Shown: positions 1-8,441, numbered from the stretch's first letter. The stretch is DNA of 36,784 nucleotides from Gammaproteobacteria bacterium (GCA_009838035.1 VXSK01000026.1:1-36784), one strand, 5' to 3'. Numbers and translations: made by a program. The notes: a model not told the origin generated them from the letters alone.

Positions 1-546
1 GGAGTCCATGAAGCCTGGGGCGGCCTTCTCGACTTCGTCGAACAGGCGGACTTCCTCGGCGGCGGCGTCGGCCGTGTTGTCGGCTACGTATTCCCAGTCC
101 GAGTCGGCGAACTTCGCCTCTTCCTCGGCCAGAGTCGAATGGCGGCTGGCCGAGAGGATGTTGAGAAACACGTCCAGGAAGCGCCGCGCCTCGTCCTCGA
201 AGCCCTCGCGCTCGCTGGCGCCGCGGGCCCTCAGCGCGTCGCGCGCCAGGACCAGGCCGGCCAGGGACTGCTCGCTGGCGGCCAGGCGAAATTTCAGCTT
301 GTCCAGCTTGTCGCGGAACACGACGTCATCGGACCCGGCGTGCGGATTCAGACGTTCCCACAGCCGGTGGTCCTGGGCGTGCAGGCGGTCCAGAGCGTGC
401 TTGAGGTAGTCCGAGCAGGCCAGGTATACGGGCACCGGGTTGTCCGCGGCCGCCGCGCCGTCCAGCGCCGCGCCCAGCGTTCGGCGGACCATCGACATCC
501 GCATGCGCTCCTGGCGCACGCGCTCGTGTGAAGCGGTGATGTTCAT
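1..546 (-). CDS. Helical protein, possibly hemerythrin-like (3' end outside window)
   Basis: An open frame of 182 codons starts at ATG 546-544 and runs off the left edge without a stop, so the C-terminus is missing. A consensus ribosome binding site, AAGGAGG at 562-556, lies 9 nt upstream of the ATG and fixes the start. The ATG overlaps the TGA of the upstream paraoxonase-like gene (ATGA), so the two are probably translationally coupled. The product is charged and apparently all-helical with no signal peptide or membrane segment. His50, His56 and His60 (YLKHALDRLHAQDH) and a later RHSTLAEEEAKF stretch (His136, Glu141-143) resemble the His/Glu spacing of hemerythrin HHE four-helix bundles, which bind a di-iron centre. 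That family call is tentative; the frame and start are much firmer than the function. Confidence 0.6.
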   Translation of the reverse strand, partial: MNITASHERVRQERMRMSMVRRTLGAALDGAAAADNPVPVYLACSDYLKHALDRLHAQDHRLWERLNPHAGSDDVVFRDKLDKLKFRLAASEQSLAGLVLARDALRARGASEREGFEDEARRFLDVFLNILSASRHSTLAEEEAKFADSDWEYVADNTADAAAEEVRLFDEVEKAAPGFMDS

Positions 547-1607
547 AAACTCTGGCCTCCTTCGGGCATCGTGCAGACCTGCACGCGGGTGGCGGTGATC
601 GATCCCAGCAGCAGCTTGTCCTGGTAACGGGCGGCGACGCTGCCGGCCGAATGCATGCGCCCGGAGTCGGCCGCGACCAGCTCCAGCCCGCTGCCGTCGG
701 GATTGAGACGATAGAAGCGGCTGGGCGCCGGGTAGTCCTTGTCGCCGAAGTGCCGTCCCAGCGCCATGCCGTTGGGGTGTTCCGCGACCCACAGCTTGCC
801 GTCGGCGTCCACGTCGATATTGTCCGGGAACCCAGGCATGGCCACGCGCGTCTCTTCGGTCAGCCGTCCATCGGTGTCCGCCGTCATGATCTTCAGCCGT
901 TTGCCCTGGGTCTCGGAGATGATGAAGCGGCCGTCGGCGTAGCCGATCCCGGCGCCGCCGGCAAGCTTGTCGGCCGCCACGCGCATGACCTGGCCGTCGT
1001 AATAGACGGCCCTGGCCAGTCCGGCGCCGAACAGGAACTCCTGTATGCGCTGGAAATTATTGGCCGCGCCGGTGTCGTTGACCGCGATGAACTGCTCCGC
1101 GCCGACGGCCTGGATGTCGTTGGGGCTGTTCATGAGCGGGCTGCGCACGGTGCGCACGTGGTGCAGCAGCCCGTCGTCGCGCAGTTCGAATATTTCCACG
1201 GCTTCAGGGCCCTCGCCGCGTTCGCGCGGGTGATTGATCACGAACAGGCGCGTGTTGCCGGCGGCGTCCTGATGCAGGCTCATGCCGTGCGGGTGCAGGT
1301 GCGAGGGCACATCCGCCAGCGGCAGGAACTGGCCGACGGGATCGGCATTCAGGTCCAGCGCCATGATGACGCCACGGATGCTGCGGTTGGAAAGCAGCGC
1401 GCGCCGGTCGAGCACCGACAGGTAGGCGACGCCGCGCATGCGGTCGATCACGATGTCCTCGGCGCTGCCCGGCAGAGAAATCGCCTCGCAGGCCCAGGGC
1501 AGCTCGTCGTCCACGCTGGTGAAGGCGTTCATTCGCGCCATGGAACTCACGCCGGCCAGCAGCAGGAGTCCGAGGATGGCGCCTATCGCGATCAGGAATT
1601 TCTTCAT
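543..1607 (-). CDS. Paraoxonase/arylesterase-family lactonase, membrane-anchored or exported
   Basis: This 354-aa protein resembles serum paraoxonases, calcium-dependent six-bladed beta-propeller lactonases/arylesterases. Residues 1-22 form a signal peptide or anchor (MKKFLIAIGAILGLLLLAGV), which is why I start at 1607 rather than at the longer in-frame extension to 1826. Family landmarks appear in order: Glu50-Asp51 (SAEDIVID), HPHGMSL with His107, NHP with His126, NDIQAVG with Asn163-Asp164, PDNIDVD with Asp262-Asn263, and WVAEHPNG near 273-280. In PON1 these positions include calcium ligands and the His115/His134 dyad. The segment corresponding to PON1 Asn224 reads AGGAGIG, so that ligand seems to be Gly. 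The gene is first of a pair with the helical protein downstream (ATGA overlap). The likely substrates are lactones or aryl esters outside the cytoplasm; the natural one cannot be read from sequence. Confidence 0.82.
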   Translation of the reverse strand: MKKFLIAIGAILGLLLLAGVSSMARMNAFTSVDDELPWACEAISLPGSAEDIVIDRMRGVAYLSVLDRRALLSNRSIRGVIMALDLNADPVGQFLPLADVPSHLHPHGMSLHQDAAGNTRLFVINHPRERGEGPEAVEIFELRDDGLLHHVRTVRSPLMNSPNDIQAVGAEQFIAVNDTGAANNFQRIQEFLFGAGLARAVYYDGQVMRVAADKLAGGAGIGYADGRFIISETQGKRLKIMTADTDGRLTEETRVAMPGFPDNIDVDADGKLWVAEHPNGMALGRHFGDKDYPAPSRFYRLNPDGSGLELVAADSGRMHSAGSVAARYQDKLLLGSITATRVQVCTMPEGGQSL

Positions 1608-1719
1608 GCCGCCGAGTATAAGCAATAGCGTGCCCGTGCACGGAAAGGCCGCCAGGCCGCCGATGCTGGACATGCACCCGCGCGAAGGCGACACTGTAGC
1701 GGATGAGCATGGCCTCCTC

Positions 1720-3447
1720 ATGAGCCGCCGCGCCGTAGCGTTCCTGCTCAAGGATCGCATCACCGCCTCACCCGGATTCAATCGTTGGTGGATTCCGCTG
1801 ATTTCCGTGGCTCTGCATCTTTGCATCGGGTCGGTCTACTCGTGGAGCATCTTCAACCCCGCGCTGACCAGGGAACTCGGCGTCGCGGCAAGCAGCGCCG
1901 ACGACTGGAGCATCACCGTGATCGTGGGCGTGTTCTCCACCGCCATCGTCTTCCTGGGTCTGAGCACGGCGGTGGCAGGCAAGTGGCTGGAGGATGTGGG
2001 TCCGCGCTGCGCCGGCGTATGCGCTGCCGGTCTGTGGGGCATGGGATTTGTAATCGGCGGCGTCGGCATAGAACTGCACGAACTGTGGCTGTTGTATCTG
2101 GGGTACGGGGTGTTCGGCGGCGCTGGCCTGGGACTGGGCTACATCTCGCCCGTTTCGACGCTGATACGCTGGTTTCCGGACCGGCGCGGATTGTCGACCG
2201 GTCTGGCCATCATGGGTTTCGGCGGCGGTGCGATCATCGCCGCGCCGCTCAAGAAGTTCCTGCTCCAGACCTTCCACGAGGCTCCGCGGTATCTCGGCGC
2301 GACGGAAGCGGTCGAACTGGTCACCGAAGGAGGCAGGCAATTCGCCGAGGTGGCCGGCGAATGGCTCGAAGTGGTCGTGGCGGCGCCGGCCGACGTGTCG
2401 AGGATGATCGTTCCCGGTCCGGAAGGCGTCTATGTCGTCGGTACTGGGAGTACGGGCGCGGCCTTGACTTTCTTCACGCTGGGGCTGGTCTATTTCTGCA
2501 TCATGCTGGCCGCCGCCTTCTCGTTCCGCCTGCCCCCCAAGGGATGGAAGCCCGCCGGGTGGGATGAAGACGCGGCCAGGGCCGCGGGCAAGCCGGGCAG
2601 CGGCTGGCGAGGCATGCCCAGCAGCACCTACGTGCCCGTCCAAAGGGCGCATCGAACACCGCAGTTCTATCTGATCTGGATCATGCTGTGCTTCAACGTC
2701 ACGGCCGGGATCGGCGTAATCGGCGTGGCGGAGACGATGATGGTCGACATCTTCGGGCGGACCTTGCCTCACGTGGTGACCCCGGCCTTCGCGGTGACAT
2801 ACGTATTGATGATCAGTGTCTTCAACATGGGCGGGCGGCTCGCGTGGGCGACGGCTTCCGACTACATCGGGCGACGGAACACCTACCACTGCTTCTTCGC
2901 GCTCGGCGCGGTTCTGTACTGTTCGGTACCGCTTATCGCAAATGCCGGAAGCATCAGCGCGAACGCGGGCTGGCTGGTGGCGTTTTACGCCGTAACGATG
3001 GTGGCCTTCACGATGTACGGCGGCGGGTTCGCCACGCTTCCCGCCTATCTCGCCGATGTCTTCGGGACCCGGCATGTAGGTGCGATACATGGCCGCTTGC
3101 TCACGGCCTGGAGCGTCGCGGGCGCGCTGGGCCCACTGCTCATCACCCAGCTGCGCAAGTTCTCGCTGGAACAGGCGATCCGCTCGCTGGCGGCCAGGGT
3201 CGATCCGGCGGCGTTCGAGGCGCACTTCGGAGCGCCCATGAGCAATCTCAATGAACTGGTGGCGGCCAACACCGTAACCATCAGCAGGCTCATGGAAATC
3301 GTGCCGGCGGGCACTGCGGACCCAACGCCGAGCATCTATAACCTCACGATGTACGTCATGGGAGCGCTGCTGGCAATCGCCCTCGTCGCCAACATGCGAA
3401 TGCGCCCGGTAGCGGAGCGGTTCGTCACGCGCGTCGCGGGCGACTGA
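1720..3447 (+). CDS. OFA-family MFS transporter (oxalate/formate antiporter-like)
   Basis: A 575-aa major facilitator of the inner membrane. The GYISPVSTLIRWFPDRRG motif (139-156), the preceding GVFGGAGLGLGY, and the MGGRLAWATASDYIGRRN loop between later helices match the OFA (oxalate:formate antiporter) group, which exchanges or imports small carboxylates. It is about 150 residues longer than OxlT because of an extra hydrophilic stretch of about 60 residues (about 185-245, EAPRYLGATEAVELV onward) before the sixth helix and another near 295-560. The ATG at 1720 is used because it directly precedes the cytoplasmic leader and first helix; ATGs at 1663 and 1672 are possible alternatives and no strong Shine-Dalgarno decides. 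It diverges from the paraoxonase gene across a 112-bp gap containing a perfect 10-bp palindrome CCGTGCACGG at 1634-1643. The substrate is unknown. Confidence 0.85.
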   Translation: MSRRAVAFLLKDRITASPGFNRWWIPLISVALHLCIGSVYSWSIFNPALTRELGVAASSADDWSITVIVGVFSTAIVFLGLSTAVAGKWLEDVGPRCAGVCAAGLWGMGFVIGGVGIELHELWLLYLGYGVFGGAGLGLGYISPVSTLIRWFPDRRGLSTGLAIMGFGGGAIIAAPLKKFLLQTFHEAPRYLGATEAVELVTEGGRQFAEVAGEWLEVVVAAPADVSRMIVPGPEGVYVVGTGSTGAALTFFTLGLVYFCIMLAAAFSFRLPPKGWKPAGWDEDAARAAGKPGSGWRGMPSSTYVPVQRAHRTPQFYLIWIMLCFNVTAGIGVIGVAETMMVDIFGRTLPHVVTPAFAVTYVLMISVFNMGGRLAWATASDYIGRRNTYHCFFALGAVLYCSVPLIANAGSISANAGWLVAFYAVTMVAFTMYGGGFATLPAYLADVFGTRHVGAIHGRLLTAWSVAGALGPLLITQLRKFSLEQAIRSLAARVDPAAFEAHFGAPMSNLNELVAANTVTISRLMEIVPAGTADPTPSIYNLTMYVMGALLAIALVANMRMRPVAERFVTRVAGD

Positions 3448-3484
3448 AACCGCGCCCGGCATAGGATCCTCGAAGACTCCAGCG

Positions 3485-4276
3485 TTACAGCAGGATCACG
3501 GCGGAGAGCGCCAGGCGGTAGAGCGCGAAAGGCCACAGGCCCCAGCGTGTCACGAGGCGCAGCAGCAGGCCCATGCACAGGAAGGCGGCCACGCCCGCCA
3601 CGGCCATGCCCAGCGCCAGCGCGCCCCAGTCGGCGGCGGCCGGCGCCGCGCTCAGGTTCACCGTCTCCAGGGCGGCGGCCGCCAGGATCACGGGGATCGC
3701 CAGCAGGAAGGACAGGCGGGCCGCGGCCGGACGCGCCATGCCCAGGACCCGGGCGGCGGTGATGGTCACGCCGGAGCGCGACGCGCCGGGGATCAGGGCC
3801 AATGCCTGGCCGCAGCCGATCCAAAGCGCCTGCTTCCAGCCGATCTCGCGCACCTGCGTCAGGTATTGCGGGCGCCGGTCCGCCCACACCATCAGGACCG
3901 CGAACAGCGCGCCGGCCACAGCGATCAGACGCGGCTCGCGGAACGATGCCTCCACGGTGTCGTGCAGCAACAGCCCGAGCGCGCCGATCGGCAGCGTCGC
4001 CAGCACGATCATCAGGCCCAGGCGCGCTGCCGGCCCGAGCGCGGCGCGATACAGAAGCCAGGCCCGCCATTCGCCCAGGATCGCGGCGATTTCACGGCGC
4101 GAGAATGCGATCACGGCGATCAGGCTGCCGAAGTGCACGGCGATATCGAAGGCGATGCCCTGATCCTCCCAGCCCAGCCAGGCCGGCACCAGGATCAGGT
4201 GCGCCGAACTCGATATCGGCAGGAACTCGGTGACGCCCTGCAGCAGCGCCAGCAGTACGATCTGCCAGAAGCTCAT
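3485..4276 (-). CDS. uppP: Undecaprenyl-diphosphatase UppP (BacA)
   Basis: This inner-membrane enzyme removes one phosphate from undecaprenyl pyrophosphate, recycling the lipid carrier for peptidoglycan and O-antigen synthesis; overproduction in other species gives bacitracin resistance. The 263-aa length is typical. Both signature regions are present: QGVTEFLPISSSAHL at residues 13-27 with the catalytic Glu residues, and IPGASRSGVTI, with the conserved Ser and Arg, in the middle. Multiple hydrophobic helices follow. The ATG overlaps the TGA of the MidA-like gene upstream (ATGA at 4276-4273), so the two genes form a coupled minus-strand operon. It converges on the MFS gene, whose stop lies 37 bp away. 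Confidence 0.96.
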   Translation of the reverse strand: MSFWQIVLLALLQGVTEFLPISSSAHLILVPAWLGWEDQGIAFDIAVHFGSLIAVIAFSRREIAAILGEWRAWLLYRAALGPAARLGLMIVLATLPIGALGLLLHDTVEASFREPRLIAVAGALFAVLMVWADRRPQYLTQVREIGWKQALWIGCGQALALIPGASRSGVTITAARVLGMARPAAARLSFLLAIPVILAAAALETVNLSAAPAAADWGALALGMAVAGVAAFLCMGLLLRLVTRWGLWPFALYRLALSAVILL

Positions 4277-5466
4277 GCGCCGGCCGCCTCGGCCGCCGGT
4301 TCCGGATCGTGCGCCGGTTCCGGATCGTGCGCCGGATTGAGCGACGCGAGCAGGTCGCGTTCGCCGAACCCGCTCGGGGCCTTGATCCCTCCCGTGGCCA
4401 GTCCCAGGAACTTGAACGCCTCGCCCATGCCTCCCGGCAGCATCAGCCGGCGCAGCGCCGCGGCGTCCTCCGGAACGGGCGGCGATCCGGCCATTTCGAG
4501 AATATTGGCCGCCATCAGGAACTGGGCCTGATTGGAGAAACCCACGGCCTCAAGTCCCGCCGCTTCCGCGCTACGCCTGACTGCCGTGAAATCCACCCAG
4601 GCGGTAATGTCTTCCTGCCCCGGCTGCCGGAACGGGTTGTCGTGCCAATACTGTCCGGAGTGGCAGCCCAGCGTTCCCTGGTTGCGCTCGGCCAGGTACA
4701 ACTCATGCCGGGGCAGCCCATAATCGGCCAGCAGCACCAGGCCGGCTTCCAGCGACTGGGCCAGTTCGCCCATGAATTCGTCCATATTCATTCGAATCTC
4801 GGAACAGTAACCCTCCGGCAGGATCCAGGGCAGTTCCGCCTGCAACCCGTCAAGCGCCTGCGCCAGCGCGGCGTCGGCGCGCCGGTCTTCCCAGCCCAGC
4901 CCGTTCTCCCCGCCCAGGCTCACGCCGCGCTCCAGCCAGGCGTCCCGGTCGCGCCGGAAACACTTGCAGGGCAGGGCGTCCAGCACTTCGTTGGCGAGAA
5001 TCACGCCCCGGATGCGTTCGTGCGTGAGCCGGTCCACCCATTCAAGGCGTTTGACAAGATCCGGGTGCGAGCCTGCCAGGCGCTGCCGCTGCACGGCGCG
5101 CAGACCGGGCGCCGGCTCGACCAGCAGATAGCGTTGCGGCAGCTTGCCGGCTTCCTTGAGTTCGCCCAGCACGACTTCGGCCAGCCGGCCGCTGCCGGGC
5201 CCCAACTCCACGATGTCGCCGCCTGAGCAGGCGGCCAGGACTTCGGCGCACTGGCCCGCGACGGCGCGTCCGAACAGCGCCGAGGTTTCCGCCGCCGTGT
5301 CGAAGTCACCCCCTTCGCCGAACCGGGCCCTTCCGGCGCTGTAATAGCCCTCTTGGGGGTGGTACAGCGCGAGTTCCATGTAGCGGTCGAACGCGAGCCA
5401 GCCGCCCGCTTCGGTAATCGCGGTCTGGATGTGCCCGGGCGGGGCCTGCAATGGGGCTGTTTTCAT
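4273..5466 (-). CDS. MidA-type SAM-dependent methyltransferase (NDUFAF7 family)
   Basis: This 397-aa class I methyltransferase belongs to the family of mitochondrial MidA/NDUFAF7, which methylates an arginine of complex I subunit NDUFS2. The bacterial substrate is not established. Visible landmarks are FDRYMELALYHPQEGYY (26-42), GDFDTAAETSALFG (53-66), the SAM-binding IVELGPGSG (85-93), and ANEVLDALPC in the middle. The start at 5466 fits the family N-terminus; the frame stays open upstream to 5841 but that extension is antisense to pteridine reductase. The last residues contain a duplicated PAHDPE unit from an 18-bp tandem repeat, which looks like a recent slippage event in a disordered tail. 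Its TGA overlaps the uppP start. It diverges from the pteridine reductase gene across 51 bp. Confidence 0.9.
   Translation of the reverse strand: MKTAPLQAPPGHIQTAITEAGGWLAFDRYMELALYHPQEGYYSAGRARFGEGGDFDTAAETSALFGRAVAGQCAEVLAACSGGDIVELGPGSGRLAEVVLGELKEAGKLPQRYLLVEPAPGLRAVQRQRLAGSHPDLVKRLEWVDRLTHERIRGVILANEVLDALPCKCFRRDRDAWLERGVSLGGENGLGWEDRRADAALAQALDGLQAELPWILPEGYCSEIRMNMDEFMGELAQSLEAGLVLLADYGLPRHELYLAERNQGTLGCHSGQYWHDNPFRQPGQEDITAWVDFTAVRRSAEAAGLEAVGFSNQAQFLMAANILEMAGSPPVPEDAAALRRLMLPGGMGEAFKFLGLATGGIKAPSGFGERDLLASLNPAHDPEPAHDPEPAAEAAGA
4295..4330. repeat. Two-copy 18-bp tandem repeat in MidA C-terminus
   Basis: Two exact copies of GCCGGTTCCGGATCGTGC lie at 4295-4312 and 4313-4330, with the start of a third unit after them. 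They are in frame and encode a repeated His-Asp-Pro-Glu-Pro-Ala unit near the C-terminus of the methyltransferase, so copy-number change would lengthen the tail without a frameshift. Confidence 0.9.
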
Positions 5467-5476
5467 CGCGGCTTCA

Positions 5477-5482
5477 TATAAT
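5477..5482 (+). promoter_or_regulatory. Candidate -10 box for pteridine reductase
   Basis: A perfect TATAAT sits 35 bp upstream of the pteridine reductase ATG inside the 51-bp divergent gap. No good -35 hexamer is seen 16-18 bp further upstream, so an extended or activator-dependent promoter would be needed. Confidence 0.4.
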
Positions 5483-5517
5483 GCCGCCTCCGGGCAGCAA
5501 AGGGCGGCAGTTGGGCG

Positions 5518-6255
5518 ATGACGAAGGCGAAAGTCGCACTGGTTACCGGCGGCGCCAGGCGCGTGGGCGCGGCGACTGCCGAAGAGTTGCACAGCGCCGG
5601 GTTCACGCTGGCGGTGCACTGCAATCGCTCGCGCGCCGACGCCGACGAACTGGTGGAACGGCTCAACGAACGCCGCTCCGAATCGGCTTTCACACTGCAG
5701 GGCGACCTGCTCGAAGAAGGCGCCTGCGAACGGCTGGCGCAGGACGTGCTGCAGCGCGCCGGGCGTCTCGATTGCCTGGTGAACAATGCCTCGACGTTCT
5801 ATCCCACCGCGGTGGGAGAGATCACGGAGGACGATTGGCAAAGCCTGGTGGGCAGTAACCTGAAGGCCCCGGTGTTCCTGTCGCAGGCGCTGGCCCCGGC
5901 GCTCAGGGAGTCACGGGGCGTGATCGTGAACATGGTGGACATCCATGCCCGCATTCCCTTGCGCGGATACCCGGTGTACAGCGCCGCAAAGGCGGGGCTC
6001 GCGGCCCTGACGCTCAGCCTGGCCGGCGAACTGGCGCCGGAAGTGCGCGTCAACGGCATCGCGCCGGGCATGGTCATGTGGGCCGATCCGCCGCCGCCGG
6101 AGAATGTGAAGAAGGCGATCCTCTCGAAGACCCCGCTCGGACGGGCCGGCGAGCCGCGCGACGTGGCGCGGCTGGTGCGTTTCGTGGTCTGCGACGCGCC
6201 CTTCGTGACCGGCCAGATCATCGCCGTGGACGGCGGTCGCAGCATCGGCTGGTAG
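5518..6255 (+). CDS. Pteridine reductase (SDR family)
   Basis: A 245-aa short-chain dehydrogenase that probably reduces dihydrobiopterin/dihydrofolate-type pteridines with NADPH in the cytoplasm. The cofactor motif TGGARRVG (10-17) with Arg residues suits NADPH. NNAS (89-92) is followed by FYPT, typical of pteridine reductases. Most telling, the usual catalytic Ser is replaced by Asp141 (NMVDIHA) with Tyr154 and Lys158 kept, as in Leishmania PTR1. The sequence ends in VDGGRSIGW. Context supports the role: folB and folK lie 2.2-3 kb downstream, and a MidA-like neighbour is common beside this gene in gammaproteobacteria. A generic SDR function is the alternative. Confidence 0.88.
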   Translation: MTKAKVALVTGGARRVGAATAEELHSAGFTLAVHCNRSRADADELVERLNERRSESAFTLQGDLLEEGACERLAQDVLQRAGRLDCLVNNASTFYPTAVGEITEDDWQSLVGSNLKAPVFLSQALAPALRESRGVIVNMVDIHARIPLRGYPVYSAAKAGLAALTLSLAGELAPEVRVNGIAPGMVMWADPPPPENVKKAILSKTPLGRAGEPRDVARLVRFVVCDAPFVTGQIIAVDGGRSIGW

Positions 6256-6262
6256 CGCACGC

Positions 6263-6281
6263 CGGGAGCGAGAGCGTCCCG
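6263..6281. terminator. Weak hairpin between convergent genes
   Basis: CGGGA (6263-6267) and TCCCG (6277-6281) can pair across a 9-nt loop in the 58-bp gap between the convergent pteridine reductase and Yip1-like genes. The stem is short and has no T-run, so termination is only suggested by position. Confidence 0.2.
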
Positions 6282-6313
6282 CCCTCGCATCAAGGCGGCC
6301 GACAACTACTCGC

Positions 6314-6907
6314 TTACGGAATTCGATATACCAGCAACTTGCTGAGCAGCTCGCCGACTGCGAGGGCGGCAACGAAGAAGACGGCGCCGCGCAAGCCCTT
6401 CATGTTGCCGGTGATCGAAAAGGCATTCCACATCAAGACGATCGTCCAGACGGCGCAGGCCAGCAAGACCAGGGCGCCGACCAACATGCCCGGTAGCAGT
6501 GAAGCCAGGTCCCCCTCCATGAGAATGGCGGAATAAGAGAGCGAGTCACGAATCCACGGAATTGTGCAGATCGACGCGGCGAGCACCAGCGGCGCGCGCG
6601 CGAGCGCCAGCGTTCCGGCGACGTCCAGAAGACGTACGCTGCTGCCTCCGCCGAACAGTTTTGCGAACAGCGCGCTGACCGCGACAATGGAGATCCAGTT
6701 GATCAGGCCTTCCACAATCGGCACATGGGTGGGGACGTTCCCCACGATATGCATATCAAGCAGGCCATCGAATCGAATACCCGCTGCAGCAGCCGCAATG
6801 CCCGCCAGGAAAATGCCGGCGAGCCCTGCGGCGAGAGAACCCCAACCGGCAATACGGACGAACGGATTAAACAACCACCGAGCCAGCGTCATTTCCTGTT
6901 GCAACAT
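6314..6907 (-). CDS. Yip1-family-like integral membrane protein
   Basis: The 197-aa product has five hydrophobic segments at about residues 17-39, 64-84, 98-118, 136-158 and 170-190. The pattern of an N-terminal cytoplasmic leader followed by five helices, with LARAPLVL near residue 100 and AFSITGNMKGLRG before the last helix, resembles bacterial Yip1-domain proteins. Their function in bacteria is largely unknown. The gene stands alone: it lies 88 bp downstream of tsaD on the same strand and converges on pteridine reductase. Its base composition looks somewhat less GC-rich than the flanking genes. The family call is from the overall layout, not from a catalytic motif. Confidence 0.7.
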   Translation of the reverse strand: MLQQEMTLARWLFNPFVRIAGWGSLAAGLAGIFLAGIAAAAAGIRFDGLLDMHIVGNVPTHVPIVEGLINWISIVAVSALFAKLFGGGSSVRLLDVAGTLALARAPLVLAASICTIPWIRDSLSYSAILMEGDLASLLPGMLVGALVLLACAVWTIVLMWNAFSITGNMKGLRGAVFFVAALAVGELLSKLLVYRIP

Positions 6908-6995
6908 CGGCCTGGTCTCCTTCTTCGGTTACTTTCGCGGAACGTGGGATAGGTTACGCGATAGCGATTGGCCACTTCCGTGAGGTCGCCGCCGC

Positions 6996-8030
6996 TCAGG
7001 CGGGAGAGAAGGGCGTTACTTCGTTTATGTTCCAGCGGGGGCGCGCATCGGGCTGCGCCGCACCGGGAGCGCCGCCGGCCAGACGCAGGCAGCCGGTGAG
7101 TGCGATCATGGCGCCGTTGTCGGTGCAATATTCCACGCGCGGGTAATAGAGGCGCACGCCGGACTCACCGCAAAAGGACTTCAATTCCGACCGCAGGCGG
7201 CGGTTCGCGCCGACGCCACCCGCCACTACGAGGCTGCCGTATCCGGTCTCATTCAGCGCTCGCGTCGTGCGGTCGAGAAGCGAATCGACGATAGCCTTCT
7301 CCAGTGCCAGGGCCAGCGAGGCTCGGTCGGTTTCTTCGAGCGGCTTGTCGGCGGTCAGGTCGCGCACCTTGTACAGGAGCGCGGTCTTGAGTCCGGAGAA
7401 GCTGAAGTTGAGGTCCTTGCGGCCCCGCATCGGCGTCGGCAGCGTGAAGCGGCCCGGCTTGCCCTTCTCGGCCAGCCGGGCGATTTCCGGGCCGCCCGGA
7501 TAGCCCAGACCCAGGATTTTGGCGCCCTTGTCGAAGGCCTCGCCGGCCGCGTCGTCCAGAGATTCCCCCAGCACGCGGTAATCGCCATAGCCCCGCACAT
7601 CCACCAGCAGGCTGTGGCCGCCGGAAACCAGCAGCGCCAGGTACGGAAACTCCGGCGAATCGCCTTCCAGCAGCGGCGCGAGCAGATGCGCTTCCATGTG
7701 GTGCACGCCGATAAGCGGAACGCCCAGGGCGCGCGCCAGTCCGCCGCTGAATACGAGTCCCGCCAGCAGCGCGCCGATCAGGCCGGGCCCCGCTGTGCAG
7801 GCGACCCCATTCAGGTCCGACTTGCGCAAGCCTGCGTCGTCGAGGGTCGCCTTCACCAGTGTCGCAAGGCGCTTGAGATGATCGCGCGAGGCCAGTTCCG
7901 GCACCACGCCGCCGAATTCCGCGTGCTGCGCGGCCTGGCTATACAATCGGTGCGCCAACAGACCCCGGCTGGCCTCGTAAATCGCCACGCCAGTCTCATC
8001 GCAACTCGTTTCAATCCCCAGTACCCGCAT
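6996..8030 (-). CDS. tsaD: tRNA N6-threonylcarbamoyltransferase TsaD
   Basis: TsaD transfers threonylcarbamoyl from the adenylate to A37 of tRNAs that read ANN codons, working with TsaB and TsaE in the cytoplasm. The 344-aa length is normal for bacteria. It shows the ASKHA N-terminus MRVLGIETSCDETG, the metal-binding HHMEAH (His111, His115), LVSGGHS, and a C-terminal YCTDNGAMIA with the third ligand Asp. Its ATG lies only 13 bp from the divergent hicB-like ATG at 8044, so its promoter must lie within hicB coding sequence. The more usual gammaproteobacterial neighbour rpsU is absent. Confidence 0.97.
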   Translation of the reverse strand: MRVLGIETSCDETGVAIYEASRGLLAHRLYSQAAQHAEFGGVVPELASRDHLKRLATLVKATLDDAGLRKSDLNGVACTAGPGLIGALLAGLVFSGGLARALGVPLIGVHHMEAHLLAPLLEGDSPEFPYLALLVSGGHSLLVDVRGYGDYRVLGESLDDAAGEAFDKGAKILGLGYPGGPEIARLAEKGKPGRFTLPTPMRGRKDLNFSFSGLKTALLYKVRDLTADKPLEETDRASLALALEKAIVDSLLDRTTRALNETGYGSLVVAGGVGANRRLRSELKSFCGESGVRLYYPRVEYCTDNGAMIALTGCLRLAGGAPGAAQPDARPRWNINEVTPFSPA

Positions 8031-8043
8031 CGGAGACAGTTTA

Positions 8044-8379
8044 ATGAAGATTGACGAATTTCTGATCCACGTGAGTCCGATTCCGGGTGATGAAGGAGGG
8101 GGCTACATGGTCACCGTTCCGGATCTTCCCGGTTGCTTTGCCGACGGCGACACGATAGAAGAGGCGATAGAAGAAGCGCGAGACGCCTTCACGGCGTGGA
8201 CGATGGCGGAAACAGAGGATAAGGGATCGGTCCCTCCGCCGAAGTCCTACAGCGGTCAGTTCGTGCAGCGAATTCCCAAGACTTTGCACTTGCGGCTGGC
8301 TCAGCGGGCGGCCAGCGAAGGCGTGAGCCTGAACCAACTTGCCACGACCTTCCTTGCTCAGGGACTTGCCCGACGATAG
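8044..8379 (+). CDS. HicB-family antitoxin-like protein, no HicA seen
   Basis: This 111-aa protein has the HicB layout: an N-terminal partial RNase H-like fold with YMVTVPDLPGCFADGDTIEEA (first 20 residues from about 21) and acidic EEA helix, then a C-terminal ribbon-helix-helix-like segment (LRLAQRAASEGVSLNQLA, about 83-100). HicB normally neutralises the HicA mRNA interferase and represses its own operon. No HicA-sized ORF (about 60 aa with a GSH motif) is seen in the 13 bp upstream or the 62 bp before folB, so this is an orphan or a regulator. GGAG at 8032-8035 is the likely ribosome binding site. The RHH domain could bind DNA at the tiny tsaD/hicB divergent gap. Confidence 0.85.
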   Translation: MKIDEFLIHVSPIPGDEGGGYMVTVPDLPGCFADGDTIEEAIEEARDAFTAWTMAETEDKGSVPPPKSYSGQFVQRIPKTLHLRLAQRAASEGVSLNQLATTFLAQGLARR

Positions 8380-8441
8380 CTTGGGCAAATTCACCGAGCA
8401 AAGCAGCCCTGGCCGTCCCCAAGTCCTCGTAGGCAAGGAAA

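Noticed and set aside
1768..3462. A 564-codon open frame antisense to the MFS gene
   Set aside because: Charged, repetitive translation with no recognisable fold, opposite a transporter with clear helices and family motifs.
8031..8441. A hicA toxin gene beside the hicB-like gene
   Set aside because: No frame of about 60 codons with a double-stranded RNA-binding-like fold and the catalytic His exists in the gaps on either side.
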